In this document: piece by piece, positions 41,110 to 52,125 of the stretch | How positions within the stretch are numbered: position 1 is the first letter of the stretch | How the letters are laid out: the number at the start of each line of letters is the position of its first letter | Source of the DNA: Maniola hyperantus | Taxonomy: Eukaryota > Arthropoda > Insecta > Lepidoptera > Nymphalidae | Reading direction: 5' to 3' | Length of the DNA stretch: 64,000 bases | Assembly: GCF_902806685.2 (NCBI RefSeq) | Contig: NC_048537.1 | Location: forward strand, 15,150,720-15,214,719 | The notes under the pieces: model-generated | Told to the model about the DNA's origin: nothing | Databases searched by the model: none | The model's input: the letters and a program-made list of their open reading frames with translations, nothing else | Program-made: the position numbers and the translations under genes

Positions 41110-41385
41110 ATATATCAATCAATCAATCAATCAGCCTGTTTGCGTCCACTGCTAGACATAGGCCTTCCCTAGAGAGCGCCACCACACACGATCCTCCGCC
41201 TTCCTCATCCACCCACTTCCCGCTACCTTCTTAAGGTCGTCAGTCCAGCGGGTTGGAGGTCGTCCCACACTGCGCTTGCCGATACGCGGTCTCCATTCCA
41301 GAACACGTCTGCCCCAGCGGCCATCGGTTCTGCGGCAGACGTGGCCTGCCCACTGCCACTTCAGCTGGCTAATTCGTTACTATAT
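41110..41385 (-). mobile_element. RTE-like LINE 3' end, second subfamily
   Basis: atcaatcaatcaatcagcct tail, then gcgtccactgctagacatag, ggttggaggtcgtcccacac and tgcccactgccacttcagct. It is clearly different from the gatgat-tailed copies. Confidence 0.7.
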
Positions 41386-41419
41386 ATGTATATATAAACA
41401 TTATTGTTCTTACTAAAAT

Positions 41420-41686
41420 ATCATCATCATCAACCCTCGCAGGATCACTACTGAGCAAGGGACTCCTCTCAGAGAGAAGAGTTTGGCCATAGTTCACCAC
41501 GCTGGCCATGTGCGGATTGGCAGACTTCACACACCTTTGAGAACATCATGGAAAATGGCATGCAGGTTTTGCCAGCATGGTAGACTATGACCTTCCTTCA
41601 TCGTTATGCAAATGCTATTTTTAATGTTTTAAAACGCACATAACTTCAAGAAGTTACAGGTGCGTGCCCGGGATCGAACCTCTGAT
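41420..41686 (-). mobile_element. SINE1, rearranged
   Basis: tatcatcatcatcaaccctc to gtgcgtgcccgggatcgaac. A block ttttgccagcatggtagact is repeated out of order in the middle. Confidence 0.75.
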
Positions 41687-42184
41687 ATTTTATAGTCATG
41701 GAAAATGAAGACCGAATGTATCATATGGAGTAGAATCACTTTGTAAGAAATTGCGAGATGTAGACTTAGATTTTCCATACAAGGAAGGCAATTTAAACTT
41801 AAGATAGCAAACGAAGACAGTGAGGATGGAAATTTTTGATCCTTTTACGTACGTAGGTAGTTAAAAACAATTAGCCATCCGTGGGAATTAACGTGTAAAA
41901 ACAGAGATTACCATTAATATACGAGTAAAAACAATGGAAATGGCAGACGAGTAGCAAACACATTAATTGCATGACACAGACCATTTACCTACGTGACAAG
42001 TAGACAAATTATTCTAAACATAGATTCATTCATACTATGTTTGTACATAATGTAACGCTTAATGCTTGTAAATAAATTAAGTAATAATTTATCGACACAA
42101 TAAAGAATTCTGCCTAGTTATGCAAAGTCGTTAGTCGACACTTTGGTTAAGGCTTAGGCCACAGAATATATAATAGTACTACGT
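41687..42184. other. No feature recognised
   Basis: Ends with cagaatatataatagtacta, shared with about 17873. Confidence 0.45.
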
Positions 42185-42560
42185 ACTTAGGCTGAGATTT
42201 ATAGAGCGTTATTTAATTTCACTTTGACTTTGCTCAGACTTGACAGCGTTATAAGTTTGATATAAATCTGTTACTGTTCTAAGTCTGAGCAAAGTCAAAG
42301 TAGGTATGCTCTATAACGGTTGATCTCAGACTGAGATTATAGTGATCTTAGAGTGTAATTTGATTTTGCTTCTACTCTACCTAGAGTTAAAAACGAGACA
42401 GCGCTATTGCTCTTATATTTAAATCACTTACGTTTTAACTGAAACTTAAGTATGAGCAAAGTCAAAGGATATAGCTGATCTCAGACTGAGATTAATAGAG
42501 ATATAGAGTTAAAGATGGCTCTGATAAGCCTGTTACGTTTTAACTTAAACTTAGCGCTCG
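42185..42560. mobile_element. Cluster of Fam-F MITEs
   Basis: A first copy runs from gctgagatttatagagcg to gctctataacggttgatctc; cagactgagatta then begins a second (to about 42500), and a third partial start follows (gatctcagactgagatta at about 42478). Shared boundaries suggest insertion at the ends of an existing copy. Confidence 0.7.
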
Positions 42561-43039
42561 TTTTTCCGCTTGAGGAATTCCGCATTCGTATTTCCCGTAC
42601 AATGTAACATATTGAAATGTTAGAAGAACATCATTCCTATACGCGTACAAAATTCCAAATAAAAAGCTTGCGTATTTCCACTTGATACATCATTAGGGAA
42701 ACAGAAAATATTAAAATTACTTTAAAAAATATAATTGGCACGCAAAACGTGTCCCGTGCAAGAATTAAAAGCATTATAACAACATTAGGTATGCATTGCG
42801 TTCTTAAAGCAATGCATACCTTACTTTGAGGATGCATTGTAAAAAGAACAATGCATATTGCATTCCCTTTACAGAAATGGAAATCTAGTTTTGTTTGTCT
42901 CTTTGAGTTATGTAGTGAGTACTGAGTACGTACTTATGGCAAGGCTGTACTCAATGATGTAATTAATAACGATGTCATTCAGTGATACTGATGACTGACG
43001 TGAGTGGAAGATAATAATTCTGTAATGCATTTTTATGTA
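42561..43039. other. No feature recognised
   Basis: Contains ttaggtatgcattgcg / aatgcataccttac, a short inverted repeat at about 42785-42823. Confidence 0.4.
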
Positions 43040-43195
43040 AAACAGTTATATTGATATTGGAGGTACCTACCAAGTAAGACTTTATCGTTAAATTTAACTT
43101 TCCGTTAATACGAGGACCCAACTTCTCAACCCTGATGCTGTATGGAATTGCATTACTAAATCTTGATGATTTAGAAACTGGCCTGCTAAGTCGGT
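43040..43195 (-). repeat. Fragment of the repeat seen at 26010 and 31300
   Basis: gatattggaggtacctacc then accctgatgctgtatggaat and ttgatgatttagaaactg. Confidence 0.55.
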
Positions 43196-43555
43196 TAGAA
43201 AAGGAAACGACTAAACTTCCTTCTAAATTCTGCTAACAACCATCTGTACCAATGAATACGGTTATTTGACAACTAGTCAAATCAGTAACTTTTTATCAAA
43301 CGTCAAAACGCGCGCTGAGTATGCGAGATTCTATGAAATACCGGTGTGTCACAATCATTTGACGTGCTTTTTTTAGTCTAATCGATAAGTTAAAATGGTT
43401 ATTACACTTAAAACCAACAAAGGACGTGGATTTTACGTATTTTGGAAGACGCTCTGTTTAATAATCACTGAGAAATAATTTATTTTTGATGTAGTCAAAT
43501 ACCCAATTGGAATGCTGATTTAATCAGCAAGAAGTTATAATCTTTATTAAAACAC
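43196..43555. other. No feature recognised
   Basis: A short palindrome, atttgacaactagtcaaat, lies at about 43264. Confidence 0.45.
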
Positions 43556-43775
43556 TAGCTTATTCCCGTGACTTCGTCCTCGTGGACTACACAAATTTCG
43601 AACCCCTATTTTACCCATTTAGGGGTCGAATTTTCAAAAATCCTTTCTTAGCAGATGTGTACGTCATAATAGCTATCTGCATGCCAAATTTTAGCCCCAT
43701 CCATCCAGTAGTTTGAGCCGTGCGTTGATAGATCAGTCAGTCAGTTAGCTTTTCCTTTTGTATATTTAGGTAGAT
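43556..43775 (+). repeat. Fam-C copy
   Basis: agcttattcccgtgacttcg, aaaaatcctttcttagcag, ccagtagtttgagccgtgcg, ending ttttgtatatttaggt. Confidence 0.85.
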
Positions 43776-44404
43776 TGGCCAATATTCTGGCCAACTTACA
43801 AGTCACCAACTTAGAATATTATGCTAATTTTGTAGTAGTTAGTTTGCAAGGAACTGCATTAAAGTAATTTGTATTTTATCATATTATTATAGCTAAATAT
43901 AATTTGTAAAACGGATGTTGCAACGAAATATTATTAGCCATTTTCTTGTTCTTTCAAACAAGCGATGGCTAATTTGTCATTTTGGACATTATGGATATGG
44001 CATAAGATATGAGTTACAAGCGATTTGAGGAAAGTTAAATTGCTAAAATAATATCGTGCATTATATTCGTATCTTGAATAATTAATTACGTATCTGGAGG
44101 CGATCGAGCTTTTTCCCAATTCTCGCGGGAACACAGTGATGAAATTATAAAAATAGAAAGAAAGAATAAGAAACGGTAGGCACGGCCAATGTTTAAAAAT
44201 ACTAATCTAAAGTAGAGCAAGTAGGCCGGAAAGGGATTAACAAATCTAACTACCTAGAAATAAACTAAAAAAATATTTTCTCTATTATGTACTACTAGAT
44301 ACTGCAACTGTACGGCCAAAATACAATGACATTCGTACTGACAAAATTCTAAAAGTTCCTTGTATAAATATTTGTAGCCAGTTAGGTCTTGTAGTAGGCT
44401 CGTG
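43776..44404. other. No feature recognised
   Basis: AT-rich; nothing supported. Confidence 0.5.
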
Positions 44405-44880
44405 GGATTCACGTCATCCGCTTTTTTTATTCACCCGCTTCCTCTTACCTTCTAAGGTCATCCCCCGCACTGCGCTTATAAGTATGTACGCAGTCTCCAC
44501 TCCATAACAGAGCCCCAGGGCCAGAGCGTCTGTTCTCTGTTTTGCGATAGACATGCTCCCCAGTTGTGTAAGAAAAACGTATTCATCGTTATCGTAATCG
44601 TCAACGAATTCTGCCTTTTGATTGGCTGTGAAAAATGTAAACAGCGAATCAAAGGGCAGAATTTGTTGACGATTACGATAACGATGAATAGGTTTTTTTA
44701 ACATAACTGGGGGGGCTGGACCGCTCACGATCTACCTCAGCTTACCAAATTGGTCATTATCAGAAACTTTGATTTTTATATAGATGTATCTGAACTCTGA
44801 TTTTGTTGATATTCTGTTCTCCACCCTTCTGATACTCGCCACAGCTTCTGCCTTGCACCATCATAATCAACGCATAATTA
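44405..44880 (-). mobile_element. RTE-like LINE 3' end split by a MITE
   Basis: cacccgcttcctcttacctt, ccgcactgcgcttataagt and cgatagacatgctcccc continue after the MITE with gctggaccgctcacgatcta and cctcagcttaccaa. This is the same subfamily as 41110. Confidence 0.6.
44558..44712. mobile_element. MITE with about 65-bp TIRs
   Basis: ccccagttgtgtaagaaaaa and cattcatcgttatcgtaatcg-type arms mirror gattacgataacgatgaat and aacataactgggg. About 155 bp in all; it splits the LINE fragment, so it is the younger insertion. The 104-codon minus ORF across it is a shadow. Confidence 0.8.
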
Positions 44881-45799
44881 GGACCATGACGCGCGTTTCT
44901 GTGCGCCAAGATTTAATTACTAATCACGCAACGCGCAACGTTATAAATTAGCCCTATTCAAATTTGGACTACGCATTTTATGCGTAAAATACTTTTGTTA
45001 GGATTTAGGAACGTTGCTGTTGCATGAAGGAAACCAAGCAGCAAAAGAAAAGCAATGTTACTTTAAGGTGACGCACGACTAAAGTTACCGGCGCACGTGC
45101 ATAACCTGTTTGCTTTTCACCTGACATTGTATGAGAAAGGTGAGAGGCACGATGACTTACGCCGAAATCAAGCGTGCGAAATGGGCTTAGGAAAAGTGTT
45201 TTTGGGAAAAAATACTGAATGTATATTTGCAAAGTAAAGATATTTCAACTAATAAACAAATAAACTATGTCTAATGTTAATTTTTTTTGGAATTCTCACA
45301 CTCCTAATCTTATTTATTTACGCCCAAAGTTGTCATAAATTTAGTCTTAAATAAGAAATATTTCGAGGCTCGTAATTTTAAAATCATAATTTTTTCAATG
45401 TTTTATTTATACCAATAAACCTAGATAATGGCAAGACAAACCGATATAATACTTAGTTTTGAGCGTACAATATCAACAATGTAGTAATTACCCTCCTACG
45501 ATTGTATGAAGAAAGCACCGAACTGAGCCCACTTAAATCAAATATACAGCCAAACCTCAGTTTAATCCTAAGTAATCGAAATACAGTTTTGTAAACTCTC
45601 GTACTCTCCCGGCTGATGGAAATTAAATGTCAACCGGCGACCATTCGCTTTAATTACCCACAATAATTGTTTTACTAGTAATAAATTGTTTAGATTCGGT
45701 ATGCCGAAAGGAGTTTGAAAATCGCAGTAAATTGTTTGGATTCCAAGAGATTTATTTACCTTAATGGTATAATAGAGTAGACATTTAAACCTGAAGAAA
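44881..45799. other. No feature recognised
   Basis: No exon-like frame or repeat noted. Confidence 0.45.
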
Positions 45800-46078
45800 A
45801 CTGACTGAGTCGGACTCGCACACGAAAGATTCCGTACTATCGTACAACGCTTTTTATTTTATTTTGTGATGTATTCTAACACTACTACTAACCACAAATT
45901 CACGGTTTCGGATTTTTCTCTTGACTTGTACTATAAGAGAAGCTATGTCGACTAAACACGTGAGTATAGCCGGGTGTGAGATATGTATAAAAGACCTACC
46001 TACCTGCCAAATTTCATGATTCTAGGTCACCGATAAATAGCCTATTGGTTTCTTGAGAGACATGACCAAAATCCTGAC
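45800..46078 (+). repeat. Fam-B copy, truncated
   Basis: actgagtcggactcgcacac, tattctaacactac, cacggtttcggatttttctc, ttcatgattctaggtcac. A stray piece, cgactaaacacgtgagtata, at about 45950 comes from the 14070-type MITE and seems inserted. Confidence 0.6.
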
Positions 46079-46321
46079 TTGTGCAACCGTTAACGGTAAC
46101 CATCTGTGGTGCAACTGAACCCAAGAATATCGTTGAGGCCGGGACTAACTTGGGACCAACATCGGAATTATTGTTTTATGGGAATATTTCTCTCAACAAT
46201 CCACCACCAGTCATGAAAATTCCTATGTTAATTTATGACAAGTTTAGCCCACGATTCGCCTCTGGGGGCGGTGTGGCCCAGTTGCGACAGCTTACATTAA
46301 ACAATTGCATTTATTACAATA
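46079..46321. other. Unassigned stretch with an 82-codon ORF
   Basis: The + frame (MQPLTVTICGATEPKN..) has no recognised domain and no splice context. The local sequence does not match the repeat families here. Confidence 0.3.
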
Positions 46322-46540
46322 CTAGGTGATGCCCGCGACTTCGTCCGCATGGATTTAGGTTTTTAAAAATCCCATGGGATTTGGGAACCCTTTGATTATC
46401 CGGGATAAAAAGAAGCCTATGTCACTCTCTAGGTCTTTATCTATACCCATGCAAAAAATCACGTCAATCCGTTGCACCATTGCGACTTGATTGAAGGACA
46501 AACAAACACACTTTAGCATTTATAATAAGGGTACTGATTT
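46322..46540 (+). repeat. Fam-A copy
   Basis: ctaggtgatgcccgcgactt to cactttagcatttataataa. Confidence 0.85.
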
Positions 46541-46784
46541 TCACGGATTTACTTCAGATGAGTGCGTAACTGCTCTTATAGTTGCGGTTTCGTGCGTGAT
46601 TGTGTATACCGGTAAAACGCTTGTGCACAAGATTTATGAGAGAGCGTGATAATCGAGACTTTGTAGTTACGTTAACGATACAAAAACTGAACTACCGCGT
46701 TCAATTAATGTCTTTCGGTAGCGCATTTTTTCTTCATTCGCTAATGTGATTTTCAGTTGTAACGATGTATGATATCTCACTTTT

Positions 46785-47283
46785 TCAGGGTTCCGTATAT
46801 CGAGAGAAATAAGAAACCCTTATCACTTCATTGTCTGTTCGTGTCTGTCAAGATAAGAGAATCAAAACTTATAGGGTACTTACCGTTGATCTAGAATCAT
46901 GTTTAGCATGTAAATATGTCTTACTAGCTGATGCCCCTGACTTCGTACGCGTGGACTTAGGTTTTTAAAAATCCCGTGGGAACTCTTTGATTTTCCGGGA
47001 TAAAAAATAGCCTATGTCCCTCTCCAGGCCTTAAACTATACCAATGCAAAAAATCACGTCAATCCGTTGCTCCGTTGCAATGTGATTGAAGGACAAACCA
47101 ATAAACCAACAAACAAACGGACTTTCGCATTATTTATAATATGGGTGATAGCACAAGTAAAGGAAAAATTCGAAAACCGTGAATTTTTAGTTACATCACA
47201 AAAAAATTAAAGTGTTTTTTCTTGTACGATGGTACGGAACCCTTCGTGTGCGAGTCTGACTCGCACTTGGCTGTTTTGTTTGC
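46785..47283 (-). repeat. Fam-B copy split by Fam-A
   Basis: The left part is cagggttccgtatatcgaga to gatctagaatcatgtttagc; the right part is gcacaagtaaaggaaaaatt to cgagtctgactcgcacttgg. The Fam-A insert is 46926-47146. Confidence 0.8.
46926..47146 (+). repeat. Fam-A copy nested in Fam-B
   Basis: agctgatgcccctgacttcg to gcattatttataatatgggt, almost consensus, so probably recent. Confidence 0.85.
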
Positions 47284-47750
47284 GCGTAATTCGTGCTATC
47301 CCAACATAATTATATACCGATAATAAAGTTATACGATAGTCTAGTGGCTAAATTTTTTTTTGGTGCATTTTTCGAGTGCGTGTTTTCTCTGGGATTTATT
47401 AGTATCAATGCTGTAATATATTGATTGTAATGATGTAAATAATACTGCCGCGTTGTAATGGCATCTCGACATTTTTTAGGCGAAGCAACAATGCAGAAAA
47501 ATTCATTTGATGCATTTTGAATCATGCGATTACAGTATTGTAATTAGCCCAATGGTTAAGGTGGTTTGATACATCCAACCGTGAAAATTCAAATTTTAGT
47601 TCGTTTTTCGATAATATGTAGTAGACTAATCATACATTTTATGCATCTACATGTTTTTCCATAAAAACTTTGGTCAAAAATACTCATTCAAGTACTTCAT
47701 ATTCCTGCAAATCTGGGAAAATTTAGGAAAGAATATGAAGTAAATAAGTC
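47284..47750. other. No feature recognised
   Basis: AT-rich; a 71-codon minus ORF lacks coding character. Confidence 0.45.
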
Positions 47751-47879
47751 ACACGGTCTGCCCGCGAAATTCAAATTTAATTTGGTTTTTCGCAATTTGT
47801 AATACGACAAAGTAGGCTTATGGCATTCAAATTGTGAAAAACCAAATTAAAATTGGAATTTCGCGGGCAGACCCGTGTC
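47751..47879. mobile_element. MITE with about 50-bp TIRs
   Basis: cggtctgcccgcgaaattca, tttggtttttcgcaatttg versus caaattgtgaaaaaccaaat and atttcgcgggcagacccg; the loop is about 28 nt. Confidence 0.8.
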
Positions 47880-48310
47880 TTGGGCCTTAAGTGGCTCCGG
47901 GAACTCTTTCGAACGTGTGCCAGAGCCTCTCTTGCGCGGCGCCCATTTAGGTATCGGGCGATACCGTAATGCGTCCAACCGAGTATTTTCCTATTAGACG
48001 TGACCCAAGTATCTGATGAGGAAATAAAAGATTTACCTTTAGGGCAAAGAAATTATTGGAAAAGTTTCCATACCATTATTTTTATGCTTCGCAACTCGCA
48101 AGCTATTTGATATTTCTATTTCAATTTCACCTCAATCAGTTTTGAGAGGAAACGGAAGAAATGAAACATGATCATTATAAACAGAAATAAAAACGCTCCA
48201 CATTGAAATATATTTTAATAAATTAGGTTACTAGATCATCTGCTCTCTTTCACTTACTACTGAATAATGTATTATGTGAATGACCTACATCTATGGCGTA
48301 TTATGGGTTT
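47880..48310. other. No feature recognised
   Basis: Nothing supported. Confidence 0.45.
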
Positions 48311-48510
48311 AGAATAAAGGCTTTAAATATTTTACATAAGTATGTAACACTTTCATGATATAGAAAACATGGAAACAGAAAGATTTTTTATTCAAATGAA
48401 CATTTTCAAGTACTTCTAAATCGTTAAATGCATCCACTGCTGGATCGGCATGCCTTCCATACCACGAAGAACCAGCAAGAAACTCAGCGGTTGCTCTTTT
48501 CAAACATTCG
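48311..48510 (-). mobile_element. LINE 3'-end relic
   Basis: Minus strand: gagcaaccgctgagtttctt, gctggttcttcgtggtatgg, then catttgaataaaaaatc. The frame RATAEFLAGSSWYGRHADP is a familiar tail of a lepidopteran LINE. The family is not fixed. Confidence 0.5.
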
Positions 48511-48916
48511 ATTGATATGAGGTTACCTATACGTGTGTATTTTTCTTTATCATGATATATGTATAAAGCAATTTCTTCGATATTTGTGGAACGATTTGCG
48601 CGATTCTAATTTTATTCGATAGAAAATATTCTCAAATAAGTCCCGAACCTACCTTACTCAATATACCTATCAATGTGAATTTTACTGAAAAACATTTTTT
48701 ATAGTATGCAGTAGTCATTGGTTTTTTAAATGTGTAGTTTTCGATTAGCTACTTACTTTTACCAAGTTTAACAAACCAAATCAAGAATAGAGCTAGAGTT
48801 ACCTTCGCAGTCGCCTTTCTGGAAATATTTAAGTAATTCACTGTTGTACTCTTTGTGAACATTTTATTATAGTATTATCTGCGACTGTTATTTCAACGTT
48901 TAATTTTTGTTTTCAG
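48511..48916. other. No feature recognised
   Basis: Ends in a pyrimidine-rich tract and ttttcag, an acceptor-like site at 48911-48916. Confidence 0.4.
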
Positions 48917-49515
48917 GTAAGATGGATCCTAAATCCTGATCGGATTATTTCCACAAGCCCTATTTCATCAAATTCAAAACAGTAAAGCACTACATTTTAC
49001 ACGTAAGTGAGGTAATAATATTAATATTATTATATTATATTAAGCAACCATAAAGCTAGGCCACACCTGCGCGTCATGAACGTGGGATGCGGGAGCGTCC
49101 ACGGCGCGAATCTAATACGTGCGCACTAAGCGACTTTTAAACAGAATCCAAACCTGCGCGGGCTGTCGCCTTCCGAGATATTTAATGGCGCCTTGCACAT
49201 CTACGCGACTAGTGCGAACTACAAGATTCGCGTAGGTATGCACGTATACACTCCCGTCAGACTCTCCCGCATTCCGCGTTCATGATGCACAGGCAATGCG
49301 CAGGTATGGCCGTAGCTTCATTTTACTTGTTACTGTTTTCTATATATTTCGTGATAACCTACCTCAATTGATTTTCTTTTTGGATTGAATTTTTGCAAAT
49401 GCTGTGTACACATTTTATAGATACATTTATCAGCCTGTGTTTGTTTATAAGTGTCGTAGTTTGTGTTAAATTAATGTATTGTGTGTGTTCCTAATAAATA
49501 AAATAAATAAATATC
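48917..49515 (+). other. Possible terminal exon and 3' UTR, weak
   Basis: After a good acceptor (ttgttttcag) a phase-0 frame gives 22 codons (VRWILNPDRIISTSPISS..) and TAA at 48983-48985. Downstream, cctaataaataaaataaat at about 49493 supplies AATAAA. Phase 0 would fit the donor of the signal-peptide exon 29.6 kb upstream. There is no homology, and short open frames after an AG arise by chance. Confidence 0.15.
49053..49318. mobile_element. GC-rich MITE, 266 bp
   Basis: aagctaggccacacctgcgc, tcatgaacgtgggatgcggg versus cccgcattccgcgttcatga and gcgcaggtatggccgtagct. The arms are imperfect over about 50 bp. Confidence 0.75.
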
Positions 49516-49724
49516 CTAGGGTTGATTGTAATTAGAAATCTATTGATGCAGAAAATAGTTTTGCTCCTCAAAATATGGTAGAAGTGTCGAGTGTCGATTA
49601 ATCACTTTTTTCCTCTCAGCCGGCCGCGGCCGGTTCAAAAGAGGCCGCTTACAATGGCTGCGTAAACACACGTGTTCATATTTTGAGCGTTTCTGTTATC
49701 AATACAAGTAATATTATTTATTCA

Positions 49725-49962
49725 CTAGCTTATTCCCGCGACTTTGTCCGCGTGGACTACACAAATTTCAAACCCGTATTTTATATCCCTATAGGGGTTG
49801 AATTTTCAAAAATCCTTTCTTAGCGGATGTCTAGGTCATAAATCATAATGGCTATATGTATGCCTTTTAGCCCGATCCGTCCAGTAGTTTGAACTGTTGA
49901 TAAACCAGTCAGTCAGTCAGTCAGTCAGCCAGTCAGCTTTTTCTTTTATATATTTAGATCTA
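49725..49962 (+). repeat. Fam-C copy
   Basis: agcttattcccgcgactttg to tttcttttatatatttagat with (tcag)5. A gap without features precedes it (49516-49724). Confidence 0.85.
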
Positions 49963-50024
49963 GAATTCTTTATTGCACACACATATTATATAGAGGAAAA
50001 TTTTACAAACAAACATTATAAAAG

Positions 50025-50215
50025 CTAAGGTGTCTGTATCTGTGTTTTTTCACGGGCCATTCGCATAACCAATTTTCACTTAATTGGTTCCATAGATAGT
50101 TTGCATCCTGGAGACGAAACATAGGCTATTCTTTATTTCGGAAAATCAACAAATTCCCACGTGATTTAAAAAAATTAAACCATGCAGACGAACTTGTGGG
50201 CGTCATCTTATAACT
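50025..50215 (-). repeat. Fam-A copy, diverged
   Basis: aggtgtctgtatctgtgttt, aacataggctattctttat, gcagacgaacttgtgggcgt. Confidence 0.55.
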
Positions 50216-50496
50216 TATGCTTACGTAATAGATTTGAATGAACTTGAACCTTTCTTTACTACTCACTTCATTCACACGTTTGATACTTTGCGAGTACACC
50301 TGCGACTTGCGAGGTAATGTGAACACGTACTAAAAGTTATGCTCATTTTCTAGATAACGTAGATGCCATTGACATCATAAAACGTAACAAAGTAGAAAAC
50401 CAAAATGGAATGGTGCTTTCTGTTCAAAAGCTCACTTTCTGCTGAAAATTGCAAAGGATGGCACGACAGATAGATTTTTTAAAGTAGATTATGTTA

Positions 50497-50811
50497 AAAA
50501 AATCAGCCAAGTGCGAGTCAGGCTCGCGCAATGAGGGTTCCGTACTACAGTCGTATTTTTTTGGCATTTTGCACGATAGTTCAATTATTAGTTCATGACC
50601 ACAATTTAATTTTTTTTGTGTGATCTAACCCTAAATTTACGGTTTTCAGATTTTCCCCCAAATGTCAGCTATAAGATCTACCTACCTGCCAAATTTCATG
50701 ATTCTAGGTCAACGGGAAGTACCCTGTAGGTTTCTTGACAGACAGACAGACAACAAAGTGATCCTATAAGGGTTCCGTTTTTCCTTTTGAGGTACGGAAC
50801 CCTAAAAACGG
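50497..50811 (+). repeat. Fam-B copy, internally shortened
   Basis: cagccaagtgcgagtcaggc to ttttgaggtacggaacccta; it lacks the middle section around catatgatacccca. Confidence 0.85.
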
Positions 50812-51395
50812 TTTTAACGAAAAAGTTAGCGACGGACACAGCGTTCAATAGAATAACACTGGGTCACAGAGAAAATTCTTACCAAAATGTACCAACCCGT
50901 TTTCTGATAAGCGCTTCCGCGTAAAATACTTTTTCGTATTTTCGAACTCTAGTTGGCTAATCGATGGTGGATAGGAATGTTGCATCCTGCTCACACACAG
51001 GTGAAAAGTATATCGTTATCGCGACTCTCTGCATAGAGAACACGCGTTGTTCGACAAAAAGTGCAAAAAAAAAACTCCGGTCTGACCGTTCGTTATTTTT
51101 ACACATTTTCCGATTTGACATCGGGAAATGGTAGTTCATAAATTCCGCTCTCCTAGTTTCGCTGTGAGAAAAACTCGTATGTTTTTGCTTGTAAAGTAAA
51201 AAGAAGAAAAGGGCATTACAGATTTGTATGAAGTTTGGCCCAACACTTGCAGCAATATATGGTATCAAGTGTACCTACTTATCATACAGATTTGTATGTT
51301 TTGGCGAATTATTAAGCTTATTGCGCTTATTGTTCATTGCATACATTCCAAACTTCATCATAGGCTGCTTTGAATTACTACTTTTTAATACATAC
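50812..51395. other. No feature recognised
   Basis: A 103-codon minus ORF (50957-51268) was rejected as composition-driven. The direct repeat acagatttgtatg occurs at about 51218 and 51286. Confidence 0.4.
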
Positions 51396-51605
51396 TAGCT
51401 TATGCCCGTGACTTCGTCCACGTGGACTACACAATTTCAACTCTCTATTTTATCTCCTTAGGGATAGAGTTTTCTAAAGTCCTTTATTAGCGGATGTCCA
51501 CGTTATAATAGCTATCTGCATGGGAAATTTCAGCCCGATCCGTTCAGTAGTTTGAGCTTTGCGTTAATAGTTCAGTCAGTCCGTCAGTCACCTTTTTCTT
51601 ATCTA
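51396..51605 (+). repeat. Fam-C copy, end degraded
   Basis: agcttatgcccgtgacttcg to cagtcacctttttcttatct. Confidence 0.8.
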
Positions 51606-51639
51606 GAAGAATAACTTACTAACGATAACTTAATCCTCA

Positions 51640-52125
51640 AGAGCCTCAATAGCTCAACGGGTAAAGCAGTGGACTGAAAACCGAAAGGTCGACGGTTCTA
51701 ACCCCGCCCGTTGCACTATTGTATTACCTACTCCTAGCACAAGCTTGACGCTTAGTTGGAGAGGAAAGGGGAATGTTAGTCTGTTAACATGGCTAAGCAG
51801 TGATAGCCTAGTGGTTAGGACGTCCGCCTTCTAATCGGAGGTCGGGGGTTCGATCCCGGGCACGCACCTCTAACTTTTCGGAATTATGTGCGTTTTAATT
51901 AATTAAATATCACTTGCTTTAAGGGTGAAGGAAAACATCGTGAGGAAACCTGCATGCCTGAGAGTTCTCCATAATGTTCTCAAAGGTGTGTGAAGTCTAC
52001 CAATCCGCACATGGCCAGCGTGGAAGACTATGGCCAAAACCCTTCTCACTCTGAGAGGAGACCACGCTCTGTAGTGAGCCGGTGATGGGTTGATCATGAT
52101 GAACATGGCTAATATTCTTTAAATA
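51640..52125 (+). mobile_element. SINE3 (tRNA-Phe-like head) split by SINE1
   Basis: The head has A box tagctcaacgg, an anticodon-like loop ctgaaaa (GAA) and B box ggttctaaccc. The body continues agcttgacgcttagttgga to taacatggctaa, and resumes after the SINE1 insert as tattctttaaataaa. The anticodon stem and acceptor are mispaired and the 3' end runs on into SINE body, so it is not a tRNA gene. Confidence 0.8.
51797..52101 (+). mobile_element. SINE1 with intact 11-bp target duplication
   Basis: aacatggctaa occurs at 51786-51796 and again at 52102-52112. The head (tgatagcctagtggttagga, ggttcgatccc) and the tail (gttgatcatgatg) are intact. It is a recent, full-length insertion into the tail of SINE3. 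Confidence 0.93.

Noticed and set aside
44414..44728. 104-codon minus ORF
   Set aside because: Spans a LINE fragment and a palindromic MITE; the frame is created by the stem.
46081..46329. 82-codon ORF
   Set aside because: No domain, no clean donor or acceptor pair, and it runs into a Fam-A copy at its end.
50957..51268. 103-codon minus ORF
   Set aside because: Phe- and Lys-rich from base composition; no domain and no conserved motif.
51643..51716. tRNA-Phe-like sequence
   Set aside because: A and B boxes and a GAA anticodon loop are present, but stems are mispaired and the 3' end runs into SINE body; it is the head of SINE3.
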